DNA of 64,000 bases from Formicarius rufipectus (taxonomy: Eukaryota > Chordata > Aves > Passeriformes > Formicariidae): NCBI GenBank assembly GCA_013399695.1, contig VXAU01001099.1, positions 1,116,001 through 1,180,000 of the forward strand. The letters run 5' to 3'. Under the pieces are notes generated by a model. That model had not been told where the DNA came from and did no database searches. It was given only the letters and a program-made list of their open reading frames with translations. Of this stretch, positions 1 through 12,607 are shown piece by piece (position 1 is the first letter of the stretch; each line of letters begins with the position of its first letter). The position numbers and the translations under genes are program-made.

Positions 1-217
1 ACTAAGAATTCATAAATATCGTCAGGTGAAATATTTCCAACCTACTGTTTATTCATCATAAAGAGAGCTTCAATGAGGAATACTCAGGCGAAGTTGACAA
101 AAGCTTTAAAAAAATGAGAAAACCTTACCTAGTTCATTCTCAAAGTGTGCTTTGAGAGTAAAAGCATATGTACAAATACTTTTAAAATAACTTCCAATGT
201 ATTCTGAAATATTTTGC

Positions 218-233
218 TTTTTTTTTTTTTTTT
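218..233. repeat. Poly-T run
   Basis: Sixteen T in a row. No adjacent element was recognised that would make it the tail of a retrocopy. Confidence 0.9.
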
Positions 234-1620
234 CATTTCAATTCTTTGCTCCAAAACCAGCCAAATCTAATGATGTGCACACATTCCTCACATGGTGACT
301 CCTTAGCCCTTGTGCTCCCACACTGTAGATGTGATGTGGCAGCTTTGCTGTGGTGATGAGAGGTCCCCACATCTGGCCAGTCCCCTGTCTTCACTCTTAG
401 AGGTGGAAAGTGGGCAGGCAGCAGCTGCTGTCCCAAAGCATGAGCTGGAAGAACTCGTGCCCATGTTTGGGAAAAGTAATGCACTGCCTCGGGTACAAAC
501 TGGTATGTGTCCAGCGTCTCTGTCTTGTCTGCAGGCAGTTCCTTTGCCAAGAATAGAGATTACTTGTGATAATAAATAGTTGTCTGCAGACTGGAGACCA
601 CTCCAGTATAAATATTCCCTATTCTAGGCAGTTTGCACTTTTGGTTCATTTCCTTCCTTTACTTTGATACTTCTTTATCTCTTTGCTTCCCAAACTACCT
701 ATGCAGCAGCAACAAGGCTGAAAAAGATCTGCCAGGCTTTAAAAGCAGAGAGGGTAAGGAGGATGGGAACCCCCTCTGCAGATATCAGTTTGTTGCATTT
801 TATTAGATCTGCTTCCTGAAGGGAAAACCACATTAAAAAAGCATAGAATGGATTTTTGCTCTCCACTATAAAAATGCTCCCAGTACAAAAGGTCAGTTGT
901 GGATGAGTTTCTATTATTTTTATATCAAGAAACACCTAGGTTTGAATTCAGCCTCTCAGGAAACAAGTAATTAACATGGACAAAAATGTGCTTTAGTTAT
1001 AGATAATGGTCCTCTCTTCCAAGAACTGAATTCATAGTCCACTAAAAAAAGAGTAGGGATTAGGTGGGCACTCCAGCATAGCTTGGCAGTTCCTAACACC
1101 GTGTTCTAAAGCAAAAGGAAAACCTGGTAAATGCCTGCTGTGCAGTCTGATAACAAATATGTACTGAGACACCTGATTTAGCACCAAACCTTTCTTGCCC
1201 TGCCATTCTCTGAGTTTACCCCGCTCTGAACCTGTGAATCCAAGGTTAGACATGGATTAAACGCAGTTGTAGGAAGGACAGTCCAGTCCTAGTTCATGCC
1301 TATACAGGGTGTTTGGGAGGTGACTACTCTCCTGTCCTGTGTTTTGAGGTTTGGTAGGGTCATGGGTGCCACTACAATACAAACTGGGGGTGGCAAAGAC
1401 TTTGGGATCACTGTGTTAGTTGTCACATCCCTTCTCATTTCTGACAAGGACTGCAAGAAAAGTGACAACTGTCCATGCTTGCAGAAGAAAGGCTTAAGTC
1501 AATGGTGGATACTGATTTCTACTAATCAATGATACAACTGTACTGAGTTCTACTCTAAAGACCAGGACCTTGTAACTGTTGGTCATTAAAAACACTTCCG
1601 TGTCAAAATGGGATGTTACT

Positions 1621-1691
1621 ACCAAAAAAACAAACAAACAAACAAAACAAAACCAACAATAAAACCCAACACCAATCAAAACCAACAACAG
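1621..1691. repeat. A/C-rich simple tract, AAAC-type
   Basis: About 70 bases almost free of G and T, beginning with AAAC units and drifting to AAACC- and CAA-type units. It is one of eight such tracts in the window, which occur in both orientations. Confidence 0.85.
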
Positions 1692-3530
1692 TGAAAAATA
1701 TTTTCATAGTAAAAAGAAAAGTCCAGAAATAAGTCTGAAACATTCACAAACCTTTTTTTCCTGAATGCGGTCTTTGCTGACCAGATGCACAATAACATCT
1801 GTCTACAAACCACTCCCTGACCATTCCTTCAACCATCAATTAGACCTGCAGCCTATACTGTCAAGGTGTCCCTGCCTTCTGAATGAGCCAACAAGAGCAA
1901 ATCCAATGTCATGTTCCCTTTGTGAGGCTTACATTGCCCCTTTGGATGCTGGTAAATGAGTTTTTCATTGTTTGAAAAACAACCTGCAAGACAATCAGGT
2001 TTTCTGCACAAAAAGTCATAGATATGTAATTATAATGCAAGTTAATCCCCTCCTTATCATACAAAATAAAGTGCATTTGTGAAACACTGTATCCATGTTC
2101 TGAAAGCTATTATGTTTAGTGGATGAAAATACAAATCTCCTCGGAAAAAGCTGTATCTTTGACTTAAGATACATAATCAATAACCTTGCAAGGCATTCAG
2201 GCTATATATTCACTAAGGAGCTGCTGTAATCAAACACATCCATGTCTCTTTTAGGATAAATCCCTGTTGTCAGCTACACTAAAACAGTATTTTCAGCTCT
2301 TGTTTTCATAATGTTAGTCCTACATGACAGTTCTGTGTCATCTGACAACCCTAATCCATTTCAAGGTTAGAATCTATTTTGTATTTCAAATCTCCCAAAT
2401 CTCTGACCACTTAGTTTAAGTAGGATTAACATAAGCACCAGAAACCACAGAGAGGCAACGAAAGCCAAGATTATGCTTTGATCTGCTCAAGTAGACATTT
2501 GCTGAACTCCAGCAATACAACGAGCAGCAGAGGAGGGCAGAAAAGGAAACACAAGCCTCAGAGCAAAGCTTTGTGACAGATGTAACAAGTAGGAAATTGC
2601 AAGATACATTGTATGCTTCGTTAAAATGTTTTACTGAGAAAGTTAGGAGGAAAATACCAAAACTCTTCTTATCAATGGAGCAGAAGCAGTTTTTGTTCCA
2701 TCACAATTGCTGGTCCACTGAACAGACTAAAATCACTCAGGAAAATTTTCCTCATAATACTGGAATTTAAATCAAAATTATTCCTGGCCCTATATATGCT
2801 CTTACATGCATCTGAATGAGGAGCGTTTGACTGCTTGTAAGTGGAGAGATTACCTTTAGTAATTACGACCAGCTCAGAGGTAGGTGAGCTGTGTCTGCTG
2901 AGCACAAAATCCTGACCTCGCATTTCTGATGCAGGGTTGTTTTAAGTTTAATTAATGAAATGGCCTAATAGAATTGCTCAATTTCATTTTCTATTTCCTG
3001 GACTTAGAATTTATTTTATAGGACAGCTTTTGTGATTCTGTGCTCATGTGGGTATAGTGCAAAAGGGGCAAGTAAGTAGATTAAGTGTCTTTTTACCATT
3101 TTTCTTGAGAGAAGTTTAAAAATACCCATATATCTTAAATACTAAAATAAGATTGTAAATATTTTTAAAATTATAATTTCTTCCCATTCAGCTGTAACTT
3201 GTATGATTAGCCCCATTTTAATAATCGTTTACATTTGCATTATTTTTTTAACTGTCTGATTTTCACATGGAAACCTCCCACTGAAGAAAGATGCTGATAC
3301 TAATCTCATATTTAAAACCACAAGTGTGAGTGTTGTGCATATTCTGAATATGAGCTTTAGTAAAGCATCTTACAGAACAGTCTTGTTTCCTGATGCTAGA
3401 ACAATGAGCATATTTTTGTTCTGAAAAACTAGGGGTTTGCATTCATTATTCTTTTGTATGTTCTTTTACACTTTCAGAATAATGTGGTGCCATATTTTCT
3501 TTTCCCTGAACTAACTAATTCTCTTCACAT

Positions 3531-3580
3531 TTTTATTTTGTTTTGGGTTTGATTTGGCTTGGAGGATTTTTTTTTTTTTT
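3531..3580. repeat. G/T-rich tract ending in poly-T
   Basis: TTTTG- and TTTGG-type units followed by a run of 14 T. It is the complement type of the A/C tracts elsewhere in the window. Confidence 0.7.
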
Positions 3581-3672
3581 GCTGCTACATTAATGTGGAT
3601 TGTTCTGGCTTCTGAGTTTTAAGTAATATTAATGAGAGAAAATATAAGTTTTTTGAATAAATCCAGATCCAT

Positions 3673-3741
3673 AAAAAGAGAAAGAGGGAAAAATTCCTCT
3701 CCTCTGCCACTCCTCCCTTTCTCTCCCCTCCACTCTCCTTC
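3673..3741. repeat. Polypurine run followed by pyrimidine-rich tract
   Basis: Twenty-one uninterrupted purines (3673-3693) switch directly to a 48-base tract (3694-3741) that is pyrimidine except for three positions. This is simple-sequence DNA. No functional site was recognised. Confidence 0.75.
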
Positions 3742-4310
3742 AACTTTGTGTTGCTCCTGGTCATTTTTGGAATGGGTAGTGAAGTGGGACAATGGCAGAA
3801 ATTAGGGGGTGATACTCTCAGATAGGTATAGGGATATAAGTAAAAGGTGTAGGATAGAAATTACAAACACTGAGGTTTGTTTGGGTTTTTTTAAGTTGAC
3901 ATTGAAAGGGAAATGTCTACTCTGCCTTTCAGCCACCTCCATGCACTGTGTTCAGCTCAAAAATTCTTCATTTAAGAGGCAAGTCATCCCATTTGTGGCC
4001 CACAGAACAGTTTCAGGTCTACCTGCAGAGGACCCTGTGGACAGAGCAGGAAAGTTGCTCCTTGGAATTATTCAACAAACCCATTTGATTGCCCTAATTC
4101 ATATCTGAGCTGCTGCCTTCTGTCCTAAGGCAATATAGATAGGCAGAAGATGTTTTCCCATCTGTGCAGTGGGAAGAGTGGGAGAGTTCAGTGTATCTCT
4201 GAAGGGACATTAAATCCTTCCCAGTCTGTCACCTCCAAGCCAGGAGTGGGTCTCAAGGCAGCCAAATCCTTCTGGCAGCCAGTTCCCATTTGTTCCTGTT
4301 CAAATATAAT

Positions 4311-4341
4311 GGATCACCTGCAGCCAGGTCACCTGCAGCCG
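4311..4341. repeat. Two imperfect 15-16 bp tandem units
   Basis: The unit around TCACCTGCAGCC occurs twice back to back, and a third partial unit follows. It sits in the GC-richer patch at 4.1-4.7 kb. Each unit contains CACCTG, an E-box type core, which may be coincidence. Confidence 0.7.
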
Positions 4342-7300
4342 GGTCATCTTCAAGGACTCCTTTGGGAATATGAGGGGGCAGCAAGGGTGCCCCATTTTCA
4401 AGTGTCTTCTGAAGCAGCCGTGTGACACATCACTGTGACAGCCTGGGTACCACAGGCACAGCCAACAGCACTCGAGGCAGCTACGCCCTCTTCCCAGGTG
4501 TTAGGCCACTGAATATGCAGCCAACTGCATGTCCTGGGACAGCAATCCTGTCTTCTTCTGGTATTCCCAGTCTTTCCAGAACATTACCTGGCTGCAGACA
4601 GCCACACTGAAGGCTGCCCTAGTAGCCAGTGTCCCTCTTGCTGTGGAAGAGGACCCATCTGCTTCACCCTGAATCTCAGCACCCATCCACTGTGATTTGG
4701 TCTGGTGAAATTATCATCCTAACCTCAGTAAAGCAGTTCATTATTTTCAGCATTGTAATTTCATGGGAATGATTATAAAGAGGACAAGATAGGAAACTGT
4801 GTGGGATGATGGGATCCTGCAATACAATAAAAAGGGATTATTTTTCTTAATAAAAAGGGCTTTTCTGAGACTTGAAAGCCCAATGCACTCAGCTCTCCTT
4901 TTAGTACTGAAAATCCACCTTATTTTTAAGGCTTATATGCAGTAAAATGCTCGGCTGAGTCTCCGTGTCTTTTCCTCTCAAAAAAATCTGGTAATGTGTG
5001 CCACAATATGATGTTATAAGAAAATCGCCTTTGTTCTACAGCTCTTAGCTGACTTCTAGGGGTGAAAGCTAGTTCAACTCAGATCTGGTTTCATTAGGAA
5101 CTCATGTGCATTACAAGAAGGAACTCCTTCTCCTAGTGCCAAAGGAAAAACAAACTATCACTATTTTTATATAACTTATAGGTCTTTTTAGGGAAAAGAG
5201 TCTGAATAGCGAGTTTGGACCCACCAAATATTCCCTTTCACTCAAAAAGTTTTTAAATTGACCTGTTTCATACTTGGCATAAACTTGAGCATTTTAAAGG
5301 GGTGAAGTCTTGTTTAGCTTTGTGCATTCTAGGAATTCAAATGTGGGAGTTGCACACCAGAAAAAAATGGATTCTACTGCCTTTCTCAGGCTTTCCTACA
5401 GGACAATTTTTCTCAGTGTAAGTAATTCAGTACTCAGTGGGAGAAAAAGAGGGAGAAACATGGTAGTCTCATGATTTTCCATGTAATTATGATTTGGAGT
5501 TAGGATAGCAGGAAGACAGGGAGGTTGCTATTCATCAAATTTTAATTAATAAAATTCAAGATAGTATAGGCCAAACCTCTCTCATTTGTATAAAGGCAGA
5601 GCTGGACTAATGAGGTAAAATAGCTTATTCCAGTATAACACTTCATGTCATGGTGAGAAGGATGCATCCTGTACAATACTCTCTGGAGAAATTGAGAAAA
5701 TTCTCCAAAAGTACCCAGGAGGAAAACACCTTCTGTGCTCATTTTTACTCTCAGCATATCTTGTTCATACATTACTCTGTGTGGTTTTCTGTTCAGTCTA
5801 GCCAATATGTCTGAATCTGCCAACAAAACTTGTTTTTGCTGATAACCTACTAGTTTAATAAGCCAAAATACTTGCTACAAATTCCTCTCTTTCTACACCC
5901 AGTGAGAAGAAATGCAATAACTAGGATCTGAGCTGAATGAAAACCACTTGTTTATGGATGATGCATGAAACAAAGACAAGAGAAAGAGGTCACATCACCC
6001 ACTTTAGATTGCCGCTATAAAACCAGTAGACTTCTTAGCCAAAGACCTCTCATGAGGGCAAAACAAACAGGAACCTGACTCAGGTTCGGTGAATCATCAT
6101 TTTAAAAAACCTAGAGAGACCTACTGACCTTCCAAGAGCCTCATTTCCTAGATGAAATTTAGACTTACTAGTCTAAAAGTTAGGCAGTGTGAATATTCCT
6201 GAATATTCTATCAGCTTTATATATCTAGCCTTCAAGCTGTAATCAATTTTTCTTTCCTTCATTCTATTTTTACTGCTCAGCTGAAATTACACAAGCATCA
6301 ACCTGGAGTGCATCCAATAGCCATAGCTTCTCATGGATAATAAAAACTGACCCACAGCCAACAGAAAATGGAGTGATAGAAAGGAACCTTTTTTATGTGA
6401 ACTTTGAGAATCCCATTTTCCTCTCCCTTTCAGGCCAGTGCAAATGGGGCTACAAAAATATCCACTGCTTCGATCAATCACCTCTGTCATGGTACCTCAT
6501 GGCTATGATCCTTCTTTCCGTTTCATATAGTAAAAATCTTATCATATTTTTTTTCAAAGTCTATGCTTGATGTTTCTTTATCCTCTTTATGCATGAATAA
6601 TCTATGAAGCTACTGATGCCCTGCACTTAGACACTTCCATTAATGCTGACCTTGACATCCAACATATACCTTTTTCTTTCATGGGAGAAGTTCCCCAAAT
6701 CAATCCAGTACCTTTGCTTGGGGCATATGCACTCTTTATAAACCTTTCAATCTCCTCCAAAGCTGAACCTATTCTGCATTTGAAGCTCACTTAACATTAA
6801 CTAAGGATTTATTTTGCTGTGACTTACTGTAACAATTTCACCATCACATTTTATCATTTTACTATAGACAGTCATTCTGCGTGGGGCACACAGAAACGTT
6901 CTCTTACATGTACAAAGGGTTTTGAAAGGTCCTGAACCCCAAGTTGGGTACATTCAACATATTTTTCTATTGTGTCCTTTGAAGGAAGCTATGGGGACTT
7001 TAAAAAATATAGGCAATGGGATCTAGTTTTGCTTGGTCAGTCAACAGCTTTCTGCTTAAAATGGTGCACAGGACAACCTGTATCAGTATTTTCCAAAGAT
7101 TACATGAGGAGATAACCTGGTTGTTTGTACTGGATACAACCCAAAAGTACTCTGAAAGCAGCCAAAAGTGTCTATTTGCCTTGTTTAAAAGCAAACTTTC
7201 ACCCAGAAGGAAGGAGAGCAGATATCAGAATGCTTCACATTTATTCGTTCTGAACTAACTGGGTTGGAGATACAGAGAGGAGAGACAAAACCCATTAAAT

Positions 7301-7921
7301 ATGCTGAAGATTCATGGTGTCTAGATACTTTTTACCCATTATTATGCTGGCAGTTTCAAAAAGGTGTCATTTTCTGTGCCAAAATATGGGACTAAAACTA
7401 GAAATCCTCTTTTGGATTCATGAGAACAGAAACTATTTATTTGTGATTCATGATGAAAATATACCTTATATATGACTATAAAAGTAGCCAGTTTTGTGTT
7501 GCATAGAAAATAGCCTTGTAAATATCTCTTACATTGAATTGCTCACAGTCTTCATGCTTTATATGCAGGATAAGCCCTGGGTTTGAAGTGTGTTTATTAT
7601 TTAAAGGCTTGTTTTGATATATCAAGGTCTCTTCCATTCCTCCTGATGATCCTTTCCTTTGAAGGTTCACTACCTGACTGAAATGAGAATTTCCATCCAC
7701 TGCATCAAACAAGCAATGATCTCTCCAGAAAGGTTCTGTATTTAATGGTATCATGTATGATGGGAGCAGAGGAGGAGGGGAATTTTTTCTTTCCAAATCT
7801 CCCTGGTCATCTTGTTATGTGTAATAATGTCCAACCTACTGTATTATAGATGGCAGAACTAACCTAACCTTGGTGTTTCTCTAATAAATAGAATCGGTAA
7901 TAAATGAACTGTAAGTTAAAA

Positions 7922-7952
7922 AGAGAATGAGAAGAGAATGAGAGAATGAGAA
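7922..7952. repeat. Short GA-rich tandem repeat
   Basis: Three near copies of a GAGAATGAG-type unit in about 31 bases. Confidence 0.7.
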
Positions 7953-8389
7953 GTCCAGAGGGGAAGACAACATATCCAGTAACGTCGAATAACTTTTTCT
8001 TGTCCATCACTGTAGTTCTTCACTATACAAACTTTGAACCGTAAGAGGAGACAAGAAATTCCAAATATTGGGATATTTGCAGAGTAGTGCCTTTCCAATA
8101 TTACCTCCTGTACCCAGATGTCTTCCTGGAGGCTCTTTATTCTGATTTTTGTTGTTACTGCCATTCCACTGTGCACATTATCAAGGCAAATGCCATAGAA
8201 TATCCTGAAAATAACTCATTAAAATACTTTGTTTTCTTATTTTCCTGGGAGTTTTCATATTTTAAAAAGAAATCTGGTAATAACTATTATTTATATGGTA
8301 AATCACTGACTAGACACTGAACTCCATGGAGTTTGGATGTTTTTTCAGCAAGAGTCTCTTCCCCTCTTAAATTTAGAGTCCCTAAATCA

Positions 8390-8540
8390 AGTAGCTTAGT
8401 GGACAGGCTGTGAGATTTCCATCCTTGGAGGTTTTCAAAACTCCGAGTGGACAAAATAATGATTCAGTGTTGACAGCAGTACCACTTCAAGGTGTTATAG
8501 GTTCAGGTTCTANAGGTGGACTAGGTGACCTCCAAACAGG
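8390..8540 (+). mobile_element. CR1 LINE fragment, 3' end, plus strand
   Basis: This is a short, diverged fragment of the chicken repeat 1 (CR1) non-LTR retrotransposon. Bases 8419-8442 read PSLEVFKT in the plus frame, a recognisable motif near the end of the CR1 reverse transcriptase protein. Bases near 8517-8533 resemble the GGACTAGATGACCTCC block of the CR1 3' region. The terminal short direct repeats that normally end CR1 are not recognisable, so the right edge is approximate. Strong 5' truncation is usual for CR1. An isolated N lies inside at 8513. The family call is from remembered consensus. Confidence 0.72.
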
Positions 8541-11500
8541 CAACTGAAGATGCTTCTACCACTGGGGTCATGTCGTTTAATGTATTTCAGGAATGATCTG
8601 GAGTACAGTGGTAGTGGGAATTGGACAGAAAAGAAAATTACTATCTTTTTGTCAGTGTCAGACCTGGAAGCTACAGTACATGCACATAAAAGTGATGGCT
8701 GCAAACAACATAGCACAAACTTGATAAAGCTTGATCATGGATTAATGTTAGCTCCTATGTCTTAAAATTCTATTTGCATGTTATATCTGTGGGTAAAATT
8801 GTATGCAAACATGAAATCCCTGTTCTACCTTTTGGTTAAACAATAGAAGACACATTTAGGCAAGTTTAGTACAAGCTCATAAGGAAGACCACAAAAGCAA
8901 CATTTCGAAAGGCAGTTTTGAGATTGTGCTGTGCATGAAGATCCAACTGATTTAACTTCTCTGATGAGGAAAGAGGTTGATCACTACAGTAGCATGCATA
9001 TCTTCAAAAGGCAGTGTTTTGAATTCAATGTGGTTCATTTTCGTGACTTAAATCACACAGTGTTCTGTTTTGTTGACAGGTTTTGATGACATCAGAACAT
9101 ATGTTCTGACCCAGAAGATTTTGAAGTTTACAACTGAAAATTTAGCTTGCTTGTGGAGTTGTACAGTAGTTCATTGGTCTACCTCTCAGATATTCCGAGT
9201 ATTTGGGGAGTCAATATATAGGAGATTTGGCAGCCTGACCTCAGTTGTACCCATCAAATACCTGATCCAAGATTGCGGTGACTGCAAAGTATTTCTTTTG
9301 CTGCAGAGTATTTGACAAAGCCTTTGATCTAAAAATGGAATAATTGCATTTAACATTGAAAAACATTTAAAAATGTTAATAGGTGGGCACAGCCCTGGCT
9401 AGTATACCCAGCAATGAAAGGTTTTGACCTCTTGAATTCACATTACATGTCTCCCACTGAAATATGGTGAAATGAGCAAACAATGCTCTCAAGCTTTTCT
9501 GAACAGCCAAGTTTCTGCTGTTAATATCAAAGAGCTTGGCTAGATTCCTTTAAACGCCCTCCTCTGGTGTTTTTGCCACCCACTCCATAGTGAATCCACA
9601 TGTGAGAAATCATTCAATCTTGTGCAGTGCAATTTCCAGGTTCAGCTTTAAATCTTATGATTCTTCCCCAAGACCTCAACTTTTGGTATTATGTCAGCAC
9701 CTATTGGTTTTGGGTAAAGCCAGGCCCATCCTTACTTCAGCAATTGTAAGAGGCCATTTCTGCTCCAGAGGCATTGTAATTGCACAAGATAAGCAAACTG
9801 AAGGAAGGAAAATGTAGGCAGTATGAGAGGATCTCATCATTGTCAGAGTGGATCATAAAGCTGGCCATGTCCTTACTCATTAACTACACTGCAGCTCTTG
9901 TTTAAAGACATCTAGCCAAGAAATATAAGACAAGTGACTTAGAATGTTCTAACAGGACAAGGAGGCAGAGGAAAAGGGATACCAGCCAGGTGAACAATAT
10001 CATTAAGGGTAATCATTAAAAGAAAGAAGGTTGTTAACTGCTGTTTCAGGTTCTGTGCTGCTCTTAAAACAATGTACTGCTATTTTCTTCTTTTCTCTAA
10101 CCTGGTATATTACTTATTTGTTTGTTTAATGACACCAGACATGTACTTAAGAAAATTGCACTCTAAGGATGTGATTTATTGCCTAGGATTCTATTTGCAT
10201 GAAAAAACAGTACCAAAGCAGTATTTGACAGGTATGTATCAATTCGACTCCTAAGGGGTACATTTTGAGTCAATTGTGCAAGGAATTAAGCATTCAGTTA
10301 CTTAAAACACTTATTTAAATCTGTGAGCATTTAGTACTTCTCAGGAAATAAAATTACAAGCAGGCTGTCTGGATTCAAGTACATTGCAAGCACAAGTTTG
10401 CTGTCCAGACCCAGTCAAAATTCTGTAATTTTCATCTACAATGTCACAATATATTTCAATTAAACTTAATTTTTATTTTGGTTCTGCCATTTCCAAGCTA
10501 CTGACCAAAATTATTCCAGATTGCCTAGGGCTAGTCCAATCACCATGAGCTGATTATCAGAACAATGATACCTGCCTGTTCGTCTCCATGTCCTCTTCAA
10601 AGTACATTCAGAAATCCATCTAGTGCAAAAAGTTTGCAGAGGAAATTCTTCTCATTACAAAGGCAAAGTTACAAAACTCAGGGCATTTTGCATTCTAGTG
10701 ACAGTGAGACTTCTTTGTTTGCATAATGGATACGAACGCATTTAGTTCAGAAATCCGCTACCCGGGCAAGCTAATTGACTTAAAACTGTTGGCAGAAACA
10801 GGAAAAAATATTGATAAAAAGAGGAATAATTATTTCATACTTACAGTTACAGCTGACTGGGAATTTGCCAGCAAAACAAAAGTTGCAATAAAATATGAAT
10901 TTGTCATTACCATCTGCTCCTCAGAGTCCTAATACTTTATGAACATTGATGCACTAAGTCTTAAAATACCCATATAATTCAGAAAACTATTTATTAGCCT
11001 GTTTTACAGAGACACAGCTTTCTGTTGACCATTTGCATAGACATGAATTTAATGCTATGGGAGCACCTCTGAGTCAGACTTTCAGGTGGCCAGTTCCCAC
11101 ATGCTATCTGTGGCACTCAAGCTTCTAAGTTGTTTTTCAGCAGCATGGGAAACAGCTGCTTTGTGGGTCAGGCTTTTAAAATAATCTTCGAACACTGGCT
11201 GGCAGAGACACATTCTGATGTACATGATATACCCTGAGAAGAAAAAGAAATGTAAAGTCCTAATGATGCCAGCTGAGATGGAGGAATCTGACCGTATATA
11301 TTTTAATGTGTGAGGAAACTAGCTCTTTCTTCATTAGAGAAGTGGCTGACCAATGAATGGAGCAAGTCTTTATACAGAGAACACCACTGTGAAAGATTAT
11401 GAAGTAATGCACCGTGGATAATTTGCAAGAATGCAAATAGAGCATCACATTAAGGCAGAAGGTGTGGGCTCTAATATCAGATCCAGCCCTCCAAATATGA

Positions 11501-11930
11501 GTAACACTTTGGTTAAGTTACTTAAACTGTTTGCACCATTCCTTCCTCCCTCTTCTTTTGTCTGCCTGTTCTATCTTGACATTAAGCTTCTTAAAGCATG
11601 TTCTGTGTCTTTCATGCTCACTCAACGCATGGAACAATAATGAGCCCATGCTCAGTTGGAACTTTTAGACAGTACCATAAAAGAACTAATTAATGGTAAT
11701 GAGATCTATGGAGTATTTTACCTGCTGCTCTTTAAAAATATCCATGCTGGGTCAGAGCTGTGAGACTTGTCATGCACACAGTGAATCATATACCATTCTG
11801 CCAGCTGAACAAGAAAAGCTTACATGGAGTATGGTTTCTCCACCATCAAAGCACATTGGGAAAATCATACCTGCAATGGTGACTGGAAAAATACACTATT
11901 TGCAGGTGGAATATATTGATGATGGAAGCC
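8541..11930. other. Unique DNA, no gene seen
   Basis: No exon, RNA gene or transposon was recognised. A small cluster of CpG dinucleotides at 10733-10763 stands out from the CpG-poor background and is discussed as a candidate conserved non-coding element. Open frames are at most about 80 codons and give unfamiliar proteins. Confidence 0.55.
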
Positions 11931-12320
11931 TTGGTTTTGTGGTTGGGGGTTTTTTTTGTTTTTTGGGGGGGGGTTGTTTTGTTGGGTTTTTTTTGTTTGG
12001 TTTGGGGTTTTTTTTTGTTTGTGTTTTTTGTTTGGTTTTTTTTAGTTGTTGTTGTTGGGTTTTGTTTGGTTTTTGGGGGGTTTTGTGTGGTTTTTTTTAA
12101 TTTTTCTTCTTTTTTTTTTTTTAACCCTGGTAATTTTCAAANGTTTTTTTTAGTTGTTGTTGTTGGGTTTTGTTTGGTTTTTGGGGGTTTTTGTGTGTTT
12201 TTTTTTGTTGTTGTTGATTTTTTTGTGTTTTTTTCTGTTTGTTTTTTTGTGTGTTTTTGTTTGTTTATTTGTTTTGCTTTTTTTTGTTGTCATTTTTTTC
12301 TGTTTTGTTTTGTTTTGTTT
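11931..12320. repeat. Long G/T-rich low-complexity tract with internal duplication and an N
   Basis: About 390 bases of almost pure G and T on the plus strand, built from TTTGG, TTTTG and GTT units. G runs of 3 to 9 lie at 11945-11949, 11965-11973, 11984-11986, 12004-12007 and 12075-12080. A non-G/T interruption at about 12097-12141 ends at a single N (12142). About 60 bases left of the interruption (12036-12094) recur almost exactly right of the N (12144-12202). The long open frames crossing the tract give only F, V, G, C, L and W runs and are low-complexity artefacts. Confidence 0.92.
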
Positions 12321-12607
12321 AATTTTGTATAATATCCAGCTATATAATAAGAGCAAATCACATTAGTAATAATTCTTGTGATGCTATTAGCAATAATTCC
12401 TGGGATAATATTAGCATACAAATGACATTGCCTACTTTTTCACTTTGGTATATATTGAGAGGGCCATGATTTTGTTGTCTGGTTTCTTGAAAGAGGGACA
12501 AAAGCAAACCCAGTTTCTAAGGATATTATTTTGTCTGAATTAGTTTTTCACCCTTAGCACCCAGTTCTAGCATGTCTATTCATACATGCCCTCTCTATGT
12601 CTTCAGT
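12321..12607. other. Short unique spacer, no gene seen
   Basis: Nearly 290 bases of ordinary AT-rich sequence between the G/T tract and a CR1 fragment. Nothing was recognised in it. Confidence 0.55.

Larger units (their letters stand above)
1..8389. other. Unique AT-rich DNA, no gene seen
   Basis: No exon, RNA gene or recognisable transposon was found in this stretch. Open frames are at most about 105 codons and give unfamiliar protein sequences. Small simple repeats, listed separately, lie at 218-233, 1621-1691, 3531-3580, 3673-3741, 4311-4341 and 7922-7952. A relatively GC-rich patch at about 4140-4690 carries several overlapping short open frames. Those are expected where stop codons are scarce and are not taken as genes. 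Confidence 0.6.

Noticed and set aside
5542..5826. 94-codon minus-strand open frame
   Set aside because: It looks mildly protein-like but matches no family I know and lacks supporting signals.
11693..12366. Several open frames of 68-138 codons with long F and W or N and K runs
   Set aside because: They cross the G/T tract, its internal duplication and the N at 12142, and they show only simple-sequence residues.
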